In this document: in pieces, positions 43,274 to 52,415 of the stretch
Position numbering within the stretch: the stretch's first letter is position 1
Layout of the letters: every line of letters begins with the position of its first letter
Assembly: GCF_002946835.1 (NCBI RefSeq)
Contig: NZ_CP026652.1
Location: 1,860,001 to 1,924,000 of the forward strand
Source of the DNA: Streptomyces dengpaensis
GTDB taxonomy: Bacteria > Actinomycetota > Actinomycetes > Streptomycetales > Streptomycetaceae
Direction: 5' to 3'
DNA length: 64,000 nucleotides
Translations under genes and position numbers: made by a program
Notes under the pieces: generated by a model
What the model saw: only the letters and a program-made list of their open reading frames with translations
Told to the model about the DNA's origin: nothing
Databases searched by the model: none

Positions 43274-44640
43274 CCGCGCCGTCGGCCGATGTGGCGGAGC
43301 GGCTGACGGGTCTCGTCGGAGCGCTGCGCTCGCACGGGGTGCGGATCGGCACCGGGGAAACCCTGGACGCCGCACAGGCGTTGGAGGCACTCGGCCTCGC
43401 GGACCGGGAACGGCTGCGCGAAGGCCTCGCCGCCACCCTGCTCCACAGCACGGGGCAACGGCGGGTGTTCGACCCGGTCTTCGACGTGTACTTTCCGCGC
43501 CGCGTCGGGATGCCGTCGGACAGCGAAGCGCCACCCACCGACCGGGAGGACCTGCGCAGCCGGCTCGCGGCCGCACTTGCCGCCAACGACCGGGCGGCAA
43601 TCGCCCAGTTGGCGGTCGAGGCGGTGGACGGCTTCGGCGGCTACGGATCCTCACCGGGGTCGGACGGCTGGTCGTCGTACCAGACGCTCGACCGGCTGCG
43701 TCCGCAGACGCTGATGGCGCGGGTCCGGGACAGCGTCCGGGCGCAGCGCGGCGGGGCGGGGTTCACCGACCGGCTGCTGGAGGACGAGATCCGGCAGCGC
43801 ATCGAGGCCTTTCGTGCGCAGGTCGCCACGGAGGCACGGCGCCGGGTCGCCGAGCGGCGCGGCCGGGACGAGATCGCGCGCCGGGCGGTGGCCCCGACGG
43901 CCGAACGGGTCGACTTCCTGTTCGCGGGGCGGGCCCAACTCGCCGAGCTGCGCAGGGTGGTTCAGCCGCTCGCCCGCAAGCTGGCCACCCGGCTCGCCGC
44001 ACGTCGCCGGCGGGCCGCCCGCGGCACCATCGACCTGCGGCGGACCCTGCGCGGGTCGCTGTCGACGGGCGGGGTGCCGATGCGCCCCGTGCTGCGCAGG
44101 CGCCGCCCCGTCCGGCCCGAATTGGTGCTGCTGTGCGATGTGTCGGGCTCGGTGTCAGGATTCTCGGACTTCACGATGCTGCTGGTTCAGGCGTTGCACG
44201 ACCAGTTCAGCAAGGTGCGGGTGTTCGCGTTCGTCAACCGGATCGACGAGGTGACCGGGTTGCTGGTGCGGGGCGCCGCCGACGCGGACGGACTGAGCGC
44301 CCGTATCCGGTCCGAGGCGACCCTGACGGGCTGGCACGACAGCAGTGACTACGGCGTCGCGCTGGGCGAGTTCGACGAGCGGTACGCCGACGCGGTCGGG
44401 CCGCGCACGACCGTGTTCGTCCTCGGCGACGCCCGTACGAACATGAGCGACCCGAATCTCCCGGCCGTGCGGTACCTCTCCGAACGGGCCCGCCGCGTCT
44501 ACTGGTTGAACCCGGAGCAGCGGTCCCAGTGGGGCACGGGCGACTCCGCCGCGCCCGCCTACGCCGAACTCGTCGAGATGCACGAGTGCCGCAACGCCCG
44601 GCAGCTCGGCGAGCTGATCGCCCGCCTGCTGCCGGTCTGA
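43270..44640 (+). CDS. CoxE-like von Willebrand factor A domain protein
   Basis: 456 residues, partner of the MoxR ATPase. The N-terminal half is helical and arginine-rich; the C-terminal half is a VWA domain with the metal-ion-dependent site LVLLCDVSGSVSGFS (DxSxS) and later TVFVLGDARTNMSDPN, ending in LNPEQRSQWGTGDSA. GTG 43270 overlaps the ATPase stop. CoxE-type proteins mature molybdenum CO dehydrogenase in some bacteria; no such enzyme adjoins here, so the client is unknown. The much longer open frame from 42376 is a shadow of the ATPase gene. Confidence 0.85.
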   Translation: MTAPSADVAERLTGLVGALRSHGVRIGTGETLDAAQALEALGLADRERLREGLAATLLHSTGQRRVFDPVFDVYFPRRVGMPSDSEAPPTDREDLRSRLAAALAANDRAAIAQLAVEAVDGFGGYGSSPGSDGWSSYQTLDRLRPQTLMARVRDSVRAQRGGAGFTDRLLEDEIRQRIEAFRAQVATEARRRVAERRGRDEIARRAVAPTAERVDFLFAGRAQLAELRRVVQPLARKLATRLAARRRRAARGTIDLRRTLRGSLSTGGVPMRPVLRRRRPVRPELVLLCDVSGSVSGFSDFTMLLVQALHDQFSKVRVFAFVNRIDEVTGLLVRGAADADGLSARIRSEATLTGWHDSSDYGVALGEFDERYADAVGPRTTVFVLGDARTNMSDPNLPAVRYLSERARRVYWLNPEQRSQWGTGDSAAPAYAELVEMHECRNARQLGELIARLLPV

Positions 44641-44736
44641 CCGCCGAGGGCGAGCCCGACCGCCGAGGATCGCAACCGATCGCGCCGGGACCGGAACCGA
44701 CCTCCGATCGTGCGACCACCGGCCGCTCTGGCGCGG

Positions 44737-45438
44737 CTACGCGACCAACTGCGGGTACAGCACGCCCGGATCCGCGGACAGCCCGGCCTTCACCTGCCGG
44801 GTGAGGTCGTCGGCCAGGACTTCGAAGGCACCAGACTCGATGCCGTCGAGGGCTTGCGCCGCGACGCCCTCGGGAGTGGACTTCGGCGCATCGATCTTCG
44901 CGGTCATGTCCGTGTCGACGTAGCCGACATGGAGTCCGGTGACCTCGATGCCGCGCGGCTTGAGGTCGAGGCGCAGGGAGTTGGTCTGTGACCAGAAGGC
45001 AGCCTTGGAAGCGCTGTAGGAGCCGGCGAGGCCGATCCACGACAGCACCGAGTGGACGTTGAGGATGTGGCCGCCGCCGTTGCGCTCGATGACCGGGACG
45101 AAGGCGCGCGTGACGAGGAGCGGGCCGTAGAAGTTCGTCTCGAACTCGCGGCGGACGTCGTCCACGGGCGAGTCCAGGAAGTTCGCGTTCACGGCCGCGC
45201 CGGCGTTGTTGATCAGGACGGTGACGTCCTGCGCCTGCTCGGCGGCCGCGGCGACGGACGCGGGATCACTCACTTCCAGCGCCAGCGGCACCGCGTCGGG
45301 GTGCGTGACCGTCCGGGGGTCACGCGCGGTCGCGTACACCTTCTTCGCCCCCCGCTCGTACAGGTCCTGCACCAGCGCCCGGCCGATACCGCGGCTACCG
45401 CCGGTGACGAGGGCGACTGAGCCTTCGATGGATGTCAT
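44737..45438 (-). CDS. Short-chain dehydrogenase/reductase
   Basis: 233-residue classical SDR. Cofactor motif VALVTGGSRGIGRALV at residues 8-23, structural NNAG motif (INNAGAAVN), catalytic Ser in SVLSWIGLAG and YSASKAA with the Tyr/Lys pair. NAD(P)-dependent oxidoreductase of unknown small-molecule substrate. ATG 45438. Its promoter holds two copies of the palindrome shared with the TetR gene, pointing to induction by a xenobiotic or metabolite sensed by that repressor. Confidence 0.88.
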   Translation of the reverse strand: MTSIEGSVALVTGGSRGIGRALVQDLYERGAKKVYATARDPRTVTHPDAVPLALEVSDPASVAAAAEQAQDVTVLINNAGAAVNANFLDSPVDDVRREFETNFYGPLLVTRAFVPVIERNGGGHILNVHSVLSWIGLAGSYSASKAAFWSQTNSLRLDLKPRGIEVTGLHVGYVDTDMTAKIDAPKSTPEGVAAQALDGIESGAFEVLADDLTRQVKAGLSADPGVLYPQLVA

Positions 45439-45472
45439 GGGTACTCCTGGGAACGAGGAAACGAGAAACGAG

Positions 45473-45518
45473 AAACCGATCGGTTTACCTGCTCCACCGA
45501 GAGTAAACCGATCGGTTT
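45473..45518. promoter_or_regulatory. Twin TetR operators upstream of the short-chain dehydrogenase gene
   Basis: Two perfect AAACCGATCGGTTT palindromes at 45473-45486 and 45505-45518, 32 bases centre to centre (about three helical turns), which would place bound dimers on the same face of the DNA. The first lies 35 bases ahead of the start codon. Confidence 0.82.
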
Positions 45519-46003
45519 CGCGCCGCAAGGCCGGCCCCACGCGGACGCGGATGCGCCCCCTTCCCGAGCGATCCGCCTCGCCGAGGCGCGAGAGGAGGCC
45601 CACGGTGTCCGAGGACCCGACCGCGGCTGCCCGTTTCCTGTACGAGGGGGGACGCTGAAGAACACCGCCCGCACCGGGTGGTGGATGCCGGCGTGCAGCA
45701 CCCCGAGTCGTGGGGGACGGCAGGTTCGCCTTCGGCCAGAACATGCGGGAGGCCCTCCCAGGCAACCGAGCCATCGCAGTCACCGCTTCTGGAGTCGGCC
45801 GGGCAAGTCCGCCTCGCTCTCGTCCGGTTGAGGGAATCGTTCCCCAGTACGGCAGCAACGCCCGGGGAGACGCACGAGCCCCCGGGCGGGGCCTGCCCGC
45901 GCAGGGCCCGTAACCGCGGGGCGGTGGCGGAAAGGTGACTTGGCGCAGGCTGGACAGGCACAGATGCTGACTGGCCGCGCCGGGGCCGCCAGTCTTTGCG
46001 CCC
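45519..46003. other. Intergenic region without a supported gene
   Basis: About 485 bases between the divergent dehydrogenase and subtilase genes. Short open frames exist on both strands, but none shows a ribosome site with a recognisable protein. It presumably carries the subtilase promoter. Confidence 0.45.
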
Positions 46004-49000
46004 ATGAGATCAACGAACAGACTGTGGCGGCCGGTGACCCGGTCGCCACACCACCGCTCGGTGGCCATCGCCACCCTCACGGCGGTTCTGATGGGCGTGG
46101 CCGCACCCGGCGTCGCTCAAGAGACAGGACCAGCCCGCGCTACGAGCGCGTCGCGCCCGTCCGTCCACACGGTCACGCTGATCACGGGAGACCGTGTCAC
46201 GGTGAGCCGTCACGCGGACGGCCGCCAGGTGGCCAGTGTCCGTCCGGCACGTGGTCAGGAGGGCGGCGGGTTCAGCACCCGGGAGATAGACGGCCGGATC
46301 CACGTCACGCCGCATCTCGCCGTTCCCTACATCTCCTCCGGGCAGCTGGACGCCGCGCTCTTCGACGTCACGGGCCTCATCGAGCAGGGATACGACGACT
46401 CCCACGCCAAGAAGCTGCCGTTGCTGCTGCGTTACGGCACGGCATCCGCGGCGTCCGCGCGGAGGGCGCCGACCGGGTCCGAGCGCCGACGGGTGCTGGA
46501 CAGTGTCGACGGCGTGGCGGTCGACGCCGCGAAGGGCGAGCTGGACCATTTCTGGGACAGCGTCAGCGGCTCACCGGACTCGGCGGCGAAGAATGCGGGC
46601 GCGCGCGTCGCGCAGGAGGCGCAGACCGCACGGACCGCGCCCCGCCTGACGGGAGGCCTGGAGAAGATCTGGCTCGACCGGAAGGTACGGGTCTCGCTGG
46701 ACCGCAGCGTGGCGCAGGTCGGTGCACCCGAGGTCTGGAAGACCGGGGTCACCGGCAAGGGCGTCAAGGTGGCCGTGCTGGACACCGGCATCGACTCGGG
46801 CCACCCGGACCTCGTCGGCAGGGTGGGCGAGACACGTAACTTCAGTGCCAGCGACAGCACGCGTGACCTCGTCGGCCACGGCACGCATGTGGCGGCGACG
46901 ATCGCGGGGTCGGGCGCAGCGGCGAACGGCACCCGCAAGGGTGTCGCACCCGACGCCGACCTGATCGTCGGCAAGGTGCTGGACGACTCCGGTTCCGGCT
47001 CGTACTCCGATGTGCTGGCCGGCATGGAGTGGGCGGCCCGTTCGGGCGCCCAGGTGGTCAACATGAGCCTCGGCGGCCCGGCGGCCGACGACGACCCGCT
47101 GGTCACGGCGGTGGAGGAGCTGACGACGGAGACCGGTGCCCTGTTCGTCGTCGCGGCGGGCAACGAGGGTCCCGGCACGCAGACGGTCGGCTCGCCGGGG
47201 ACGGCCCCGAGCGCCCTGACCGTGGGTGCCGTCGACCGGGACGACTCGCTCGCAGGATTCTCCAGCCGTGGCCCCGTCGGTGCGGACGACGCGGTCAAGC
47301 CCGATCTGACCGCGCCGGGCGTCGGCATCGTCGCCGCGCGGGCGGCGGGCACGCAGATGGGCAGCCCGGAGAACGACCACTACACCGCCGCGTCCGGGAC
47401 GTCGATGGCGACCCCGCATGTCGCCGGTGCGGCCGCGCTGCTGGTGCAGCGCCACCCGGACTGGACTCCCCAGGCCGTCAAGAACGCGCTCGTCGGCTCT
47501 TCGAAGGTGGTCGCGGGTCAGCGCGTGGACGAGCAGGGCGGCGGCCGGATGGACGTCGCCGGGGCCTTCACCCGGAGTGTCATCGCCTCCGGGAACCTGG
47601 ACCTCGGTGTGCTCGGTCCCGACGGCGACAGCGAGACGAAGGAAGTCGCGTACACCAACGTCTCCACGAAGCCGGTCACGCTGGCACTGTCGCTGGAGAT
47701 GAAGCAGGCCGACGGCTCGCCGGCCCCCGACGGCGTCTTCACGGCCGGCTCGTCGTCGGTCACCGTCGCCGCGGGCGAGACCGTGCGGGTCCCTGTGACG
47801 GCGCGTACGGCGGACACCACCACGGGCCGCTGGTCCGGCTATCTGACGGCGGTGCCGGACGACGGTACGGCCGCCGTGCACACCACCGTCGCCACGACGG
47901 TCCGCGGCGAGATGCGCACACTGACGATGCGCTTCGTCGACCGCGAAGGCCACCCCGCGGCGGTGCCGGTGTTCGAACTCTACGGCTCCGACCAGCGCTT
48001 CGACGTGCTGGGCTACGTCCCTCCGTGGATGAATGGCGTGGCTCAGGTGACCGTCCCCGAGGACACGTACTTCTTCAAGACCCTGGTGGCGGGTGCAGAG
48101 GTCAAGGGCGGGCACCTCTCCCAGCTGATGCGGTCCGAATTGAAGATCGCCTCCGACATGGAAGTCGTCTTCGACGCCCGTACGGCCAACCCCATCCAGG
48201 TCCGTACTCCCAAGGCGGCCGAGCAGCAGGGAATGATCCACTTCGGCGCTTACCGGGCGTTCGGGTCCCGGAAGATCGCCAGTACGACCATCGATTTCGA
48301 CACGGTCCGCACGGTGTTCGTCACGCCGACCACCAAGCCCGCGGACGGCAGTTTCGAGTTCTATTCGCGCTGGCGGATGGTCGCACCCCGGCTGACCGCC
48401 CGGATCAAGGAGAGCGGGGCTCCCGAGCTGAACCCCGTGCTGTTCAACAACTCGCCCGCCGTGGACGGCACGCGCAGGCTGCCGGTCGTCTTCGCCGAGC
48501 AGGAGTCGCTGGCCGGGAAAGACCTGCGCGGCAAAGCCGTCCTGATGCGCACCACCGGGGGGTTCCCCGAGCAGGTGGCGGCCGTGGCGAAGACCGGGGC
48601 CGCGGCGCTGCTGAGGATCAACGAGTTCCCCGGACCGGTGTGGCAGCCGTGGAACCCGTTGGGCGATCGTGATCCGCTCATCACCACGCACGTCCCGCAG
48701 GAGCAGGGCGAGGCCCTGGTGACGTGGCTGAAGGACCGGCGGAACGCGACGCTGGAGCTCTCGGGCACGTCGTCCAGCCCTTACCTGTACGACCTGGCGT
48801 TCGTGGAGAAGAACGCGGTGCCGAACCGGCTGTCCTACACGGTGGAGACATCCCCGACGGCGACCGTGGAGTCCCGCTACCACCGGCCCGGAGGCGAGAC
48901 CTGGACCAGCGAGCAGCGATTCGCGTGGCGCCCCTGGCAGACGACATCGTTCCTGATGGAGACCCAGTCCTTCCTGAAGCTGCCGTCCACCCGGACGGAG

Positions 49001-49822
49001 ACGGTCAGCGCGGGCGACACACTGTGGCAGGAGAGGGTCGCCCACATGCCCTCGTGGAACACGCTGGGCTCCCTCGACTTCGGCCTGACGGGCGGTATCC
49101 ACCAGTACACCGCCGGGCAGCAGCTGCGTGAGGACTGGTACGGATCCGTGGTCCGCCCGACCGCACCGGCCAAGAATCCCTCCTTCCGCTCGGTGCGCAC
49201 CGGCGACACCTTCGCCCTGCGGCTCGCGGAGCTGGCCGACGGCGACGGACGTCACTACGGCTTCTCCGGTGACGACCCGACCGACCAGGTGCGCACGCGG
49301 CTGTACCGCGACGGCACCCAGGTCGCGGACCAGGCGCGGCCCTGGGGCAGCTTCCCGGCGGCACCGGGCGAAGGCTCCTACCGGCTGCACCTGGAGACCG
49401 CCCGCGACTCCTCCGCCTGGGCGTTCTCGACCCGGACCGACACATCGTGGTCGTTCCGGTCCGCGCCGCCGACATCGGGTCGGGAGGCGCTGCTGCCGCT
49501 GGTGCTGCTCGACTACGACGTCCCGGTGGACACCTTCAACCAGGTGGACGGTTCGTCGTCGACGACGCTGCGGGTGAGCGCGCGTCACCAGGACGGCTGG
49601 ACGGGTGCGCGCATCGCGGGCATGCGCGTCCAGGCGTCGGCCGACGACGGTACGCACTGGACGTCCGTGCCGGTCTCGGCACGCGAGGACGGCACGTACG
49701 ACGTACGGCTGGACCGTGGCCTGACGCGTCACGCGGACTTCGTCTCGCTGCGTGTCAAGGCCTGGGACAGCGCGGGCAACGAGGTCGAGCAGACGGTGGT
49801 CCGCGCGTTCGGCGTGCGGTAG
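46004..49822 (+). CDS. Large secreted subtilisin-like serine peptidase (S8)
   Basis: 1272-residue exported protease. A long signal peptide (SVAIATLTAVLMGVAAPGVAQ) and an N-terminal pro-region of about 200 residues precede the S8 catalytic domain (about 245-510): Asp260 in VAVLDTGID, His292 in GHGTHVAATIAG and Ser467 in GTSMATPHVAGAAALL. The remaining 760 residues are beta-rich: a segment with AVLMRTTGGFPEQVAAVAKTGAAALL looks like a protease-associated domain around residue 850, and the C-terminus is a series of sandwich-like modules. No cell-wall anchor is seen. Streptomyces have several such 1100-1300 residue subtilases; the substrate is unknown. Confidence 0.9.
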   Translation: MRSTNRLWRPVTRSPHHRSVAIATLTAVLMGVAAPGVAQETGPARATSASRPSVHTVTLITGDRVTVSRHADGRQVASVRPARGQEGGGFSTREIDGRIHVTPHLAVPYISSGQLDAALFDVTGLIEQGYDDSHAKKLPLLLRYGTASAASARRAPTGSERRRVLDSVDGVAVDAAKGELDHFWDSVSGSPDSAAKNAGARVAQEAQTARTAPRLTGGLEKIWLDRKVRVSLDRSVAQVGAPEVWKTGVTGKGVKVAVLDTGIDSGHPDLVGRVGETRNFSASDSTRDLVGHGTHVAATIAGSGAAANGTRKGVAPDADLIVGKVLDDSGSGSYSDVLAGMEWAARSGAQVVNMSLGGPAADDDPLVTAVEELTTETGALFVVAAGNEGPGTQTVGSPGTAPSALTVGAVDRDDSLAGFSSRGPVGADDAVKPDLTAPGVGIVAARAAGTQMGSPENDHYTAASGTSMATPHVAGAAALLVQRHPDWTPQAVKNALVGSSKVVAGQRVDEQGGGRMDVAGAFTRSVIASGNLDLGVLGPDGDSETKEVAYTNVSTKPVTLALSLEMKQADGSPAPDGVFTAGSSSVTVAAGETVRVPVTARTADTTTGRWSGYLTAVPDDGTAAVHTTVATTVRGEMRTLTMRFVDREGHPAAVPVFELYGSDQRFDVLGYVPPWMNGVAQVTVPEDTYFFKTLVAGAEVKGGHLSQLMRSELKIASDMEVVFDARTANPIQVRTPKAAEQQGMIHFGAYRAFGSRKIASTTIDFDTVRTVFVTPTTKPADGSFEFYSRWRMVAPRLTARIKESGAPELNPVLFNNSPAVDGTRRLPVVFAEQESLAGKDLRGKAVLMRTTGGFPEQVAAVAKTGAAALLRINEFPGPVWQPWNPLGDRDPLITTHVPQEQGEALVTWLKDRRNATLELSGTSSSPYLYDLAFVEKNAVPNRLSYTVETSPTATVESRYHRPGGETWTSEQRFAWRPWQTTSFLMETQSFLKLPSTRTETVSAGDTLWQERVAHMPSWNTLGSLDFGLTGGIHQYTAGQQLREDWYGSVVRPTAPAKNPSFRSVRTGDTFALRLAELADGDGRHYGFSGDDPTDQVRTRLYRDGTQVADQARPWGSFPAAPGEGSYRLHLETARDSSAWAFSTRTDTSWSFRSAPPTSGREALLPLVLLDYDVPVDTFNQVDGSSSTTLRVSARHQDGWTGARIAGMRVQASADDGTHWTSVPVSAREDGTYDVRLDRGLTRHADFVSLRVKAWDSAGNEVEQTVVRAFGVR

Positions 49823-49894
49823 CCGCGGACACCGGGCGGTACGGCGGCGTGACCTCCCGCGTGGGGGTGGGGATCACGGCACCGCCCGGAAAGG

Positions 49895-49925
49895 GGTGCG
49901 GCCGGCGGAACACGCCGGCCGCACC
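49895..49925. terminator. Bidirectional stem-loop terminator
   Basis: Perfect 13-base arms GGTGCGGCCGGCG (49895-49907) and CGCCGGCCGCACC (49913-49925) with a 5-base loop, between the subtilase gene and minus-strand genes. Confidence 0.85.
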
Positions 49926-49932
49926 TTCGTGT

Positions 49933-50275
49933 TCAGATCCATTTGCGGCGCGCGGCCTGCCGGCCGAGCTGCATCCTGGTCGCGACGCCGGCGAGGTTCA
50001 TCATGCCCTGGATACGCCGCTGGACGGTGCGCTTGCTGACGCCGAGCTGTCCGGCGATCGATTCGTCGGTGATGCCCGCGACCGTCAGCGACAGCAGGTG
50101 CTGGTGCTCGGGAGTCAGCGAGGCGAAGTCAGCCGTCAGACCGGTCTCGCCGATCCGGCCCTCCGGTGTCACCCGCAGCGGTGCCCCGATCTCCCAGTAG
50201 CGCTCGAACAGGGCGATGAGCGCCTCGAGCAGGCTGCTGCCGCGGATGACCGACGGATTCCTGCGCGCCGACAGG
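49933..50275 (-). pseudogene. C-terminal fragment of a TrmB/LuxR-type regulator
   Basis: The last 110 or so residues of a regulator like the one at 32669-33649: SSLLEALIALFERYWEIGAP, LRVTPEGRIGETGLTADFASL, and the LuxR helix-turn-helix VAGITDESIAGQLGVSKRTVQRRIQGMMNLAGVATRMQLGRQAA. No start codon with a ribosome site is visible, and the frame upstream runs inside the serine hydrolase gene. The N-terminal 200 residues are missing, so it is called a fragment; a short expressed DNA-binding protein cannot be excluded. Confidence 0.68.
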
Positions 50276-50282
50276 CGTGTCG

Positions 50283-51224
50283 TCAGTGGGCGGTCGCCAT
50301 GGAGACGGCCGCCCGGGCCGCTCGTTCCACCAGCGAGACGCCGTCCTTCATCGACGTGTTGCCGTCCGAAAGAACCGCGACGAGGTAATGGTGTCCGCTC
50401 ACCGTGACCTGCCCGACGCTGTTGATGTCCCACAGCCCGGTCGAACTGCGCTGCAGCCAGCCATTCTTCAACGCCCATCCGGAGCCGGAGGCCGCCGAGA
50501 CGCCCCACGCCTGCTCGCCCACGATGCGGGTCATCAGCGTGCGGATGCAGGTCCGGGAGGTCTCGTTGAGTGCCGTGGAACCCGCGGGTGAGGCCGGGTC
50601 GGTGGGGAACACCGTGCGCAGCAGCCGTATCTGGTCGCTCGCCGTCGTTCGTGTCAGCCCCCACTTGGCGCCGGGGCCGCCTTTGGTCGAGGTCAGCCCC
50701 AGTCGTCTGTTCGCCGCGTCCAGGCCCGACGCCAGGCCGATGCGCCGCCACAGCGCGTTTGCCGCGGCGTTGTCGCTGCGCTCGATCATCGCTTCCGCAT
50801 GGGAGCGTTCCTGCTTGGTCAGGCCGCGTCCGGCGTCCTGCGCCTGAAGCAGCGCCGCGGCCAGGATGTTGACCTTGACGATGCTCGCGGTGTCGTAGGG
50901 GGTGTCGTCGCCGTACACCGTGGGCTTCCGGTCCGTGCCGTCCAGGTCGAGTACCGCAGCCGTCACCCGCGCCTTCCGCTGCGGCTTCACCAGCGCGAGG
51001 AAGCGAGCCGTGCCGGCGTCCCGCTGCGCCAACGCCGTGGCCGCCGGCGCGGCGTCCGGCCGCGCCGAGGCCGTGGCCGCGGCGGCCGGGTGGAGTGTGC
51101 CGGCCGACAAGAGCGTCGCCAGTGTGGCCACGAGAACGCCGGCACAGACCGCGGCGCGCCCGCCGTGGGGCCTGCGCCTCGCGGCGCTCTGCGGGTGTGA
51201 CAGAGGGGACGGTCGGTGCGGCAT
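50283..51224 (-). CDS. Exported beta-lactamase-fold serine hydrolase
   Basis: 313 residues with an N-terminal signal (GGRAAVCAGVLVATLATLLSAG) and a class A beta-lactamase-like domain. Motif 1 is TASIVKVNIL (SxxK), motif 2 is ERSDNAAAN (SDN), and the third is ALKNGWL (KNG where KTG/KSG is usual). The Glu166-containing omega-loop typical of true penicillinases is not apparent, so penicillin hydrolysis is uncertain; a peptidase or esterase role is equally likely. ATG 51224 is preferred over 51260. The next gene fragment lies 8 bases downstream. Confidence 0.8.
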   Translation of the reverse strand: MPHRPSPLSHPQSAARRRPHGGRAAVCAGVLVATLATLLSAGTLHPAAAATASARPDAAPAATALAQRDAGTARFLALVKPQRKARVTAAVLDLDGTDRKPTVYGDDTPYDTASIVKVNILAAALLQAQDAGRGLTKQERSHAEAMIERSDNAAANALWRRIGLASGLDAANRRLGLTSTKGGPGAKWGLTRTTASDQIRLLRTVFPTDPASPAGSTALNETSRTCIRTLMTRIVGEQAWGVSAASGSGWALKNGWLQRSSTGLWDINSVGQVTVSGHHYLVAVLSDGNTSMKDGVSLVERAARAAVSMATAH

Positions 51225-51988
51225 GGTGAGTGGCCTCGGCAGTTCACGTGGGAGCAGCACAGCACTGAGAACCTAAACAAAACGCCCGTTCCGCGACGTG
51301 ACGGCTGCCACGACGGAGCCCGTTCGGCACGAATTGTGGGGAGAACCACACCCTCCGGAGTGGGCGGTCCCGCCAGGCCCGCCGCCGTGACTTGGGCATT
51401 CACCCGAACCGATCATCGCTTCGTTATTCCCGCCCACCCCTCCGGCCGCCATGAAATACCCCACGCAAATGCCGTACAACATTCAACTGAATCGGTCTCT
51501 GGCCCAGCGGAAGAGGGCCGAACGCCGTACTGACCCTCGCCCTGTCCTCGCCTCACGGACACGCCCGGCTGAGAGCCCCCCTCCCAGCGGTGGCCGACTG
51601 GCTGGAGCGCACACGGCAAGCTGCCCGAGCCCGGCGCCTGGCATGTGTACGGATCACTGATGACCGACGTCGAACGCCTGCTGGCCGACCTGGACCGCGC
51701 GGACCGGTTCACTGCGGCCGCTGTGGCTCCGCGGCCGGGGACGGCCTCCGCGGCCCGCACGAGCGCGTGCCCGGACTGCGAACCGCAGACCGCGACAGCC
51801 ACCGCTGCGCCCGGCGCCCCGAGGCTCGGATGAGCGGCCGTTGGGGCGGCCGCCACCGAGCCGGCGGGGTGGCGGGCTCGCCGAACATCGCGTTCGCCAG
51901 GACGGCACGCGGATCTGACGGACTCCGCGGCGGACTCGTGGGCGGCGGTCAACAAAGACTCCTTGGCAGTCGCCTCAAGCGGCGGGGA
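51225..51988. other. Intergenic region without a supported gene
   Basis: About 760 bases. A 57-codon frame from ATG 51660 (MTDVERLLADLDRADRF...) is possible but lacks a good ribosome site and ends in low-complexity residues. A stem-loop with arms GCGGCCG (51834-51840) and CGGCCGC (51847-51853) may terminate arsR transcripts. Nothing else recognisable; it may be a decayed stretch. Confidence 0.4.
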
Positions 51989-52297
51989 TCAGGGGCAGGA
52001 CCGCTTGTTGCCGGCCGCCGTCCGGGCGGACTCGGCCAGGTCGGCGAACTGGTCCGCGAGCGAAGCGATGACATCCGGGCGAAGCTTGTAGTACGTGTAC
52101 CGGCCGCACGGCTCCGTCTCGACGACCCCGGCCTCGCGCAGCACTCTCAGGTGGTTGGAGAGGTTGGTCTGCCTGGCGCCGGTCTCCTCCACCAGGTGGG
52201 TGGTGCAGAGGGTCTCCTTGGCAAGCAGGGTCACGATCTGCAGCCTGAGCGGGTCGGCCAGAACCCGGATCAGATCAGTGTCGACTGACGTCATCAT
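51989..52297 (-). CDS. arsR: ArsR/SmtB-family metalloregulatory repressor
   Basis: 102-residue winged-helix repressor: LIRVLADPLRLQIVTLLAKETLCTTHLVEETGARQTNLSNHLRVLREAGVVETEPCGRYTYYKL. Cysteines occur near residues 31, 64 and 101; the E. coli ELCVCDL metal motif is replaced by ETLCTTHL, so As(III) may be bound through differently placed cysteines, as in several actinobacterial ArsR proteins. Divergent from two arsenate-reductase-type genes. Start at ATG 52297 or 52294. Confidence 0.87.
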   Translation of the reverse strand: MMTSVDTDLIRVLADPLRLQIVTLLAKETLCTTHLVEETGARQTNLSNHLRVLREAGVVETEPCGRYTYYKLRPDVIASLADQFADLAESARTAAGNKRSCP

Positions 52298-52299
52298 GG

Positions 52300-52345
52300 G
52301 CTGATACTCTCACATCACCCACAGCTGATACCAGCCTGGGCTGAT
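52300..52345. promoter_or_regulatory. Direct repeats in the arsR divergent promoter
   Basis: GCTGAT occurs three times (52300-52305, 52324-52329, 52340-52345), the first two as GCTGATAC. Such repeats between arsR and its target genes are candidate operator elements. Spacing is uneven (24 and 16 bases). Confidence 0.4.
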
Positions 52346-52415
52346 CTTTGCTCGCCCCTGGGACCCGCATCCAACACCCGTTGGGCCCAGGACCATTGAA
52401 TTGAAGGGGGTCACC

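Noticed and set aside
50283..51224. A true penicillin-hydrolysing class A beta-lactamase
   Set aside because: SxxK and SDN are present, but KNG replaces KTG and no clear omega-loop Glu is seen, so only the fold is claimed.
51660..51833. 57-codon ORF MTDVERLLADLDRADRF...
   Set aside because: The start looks protein-like, but there is no convincing ribosome site and the rest is low complexity; no family recognised.
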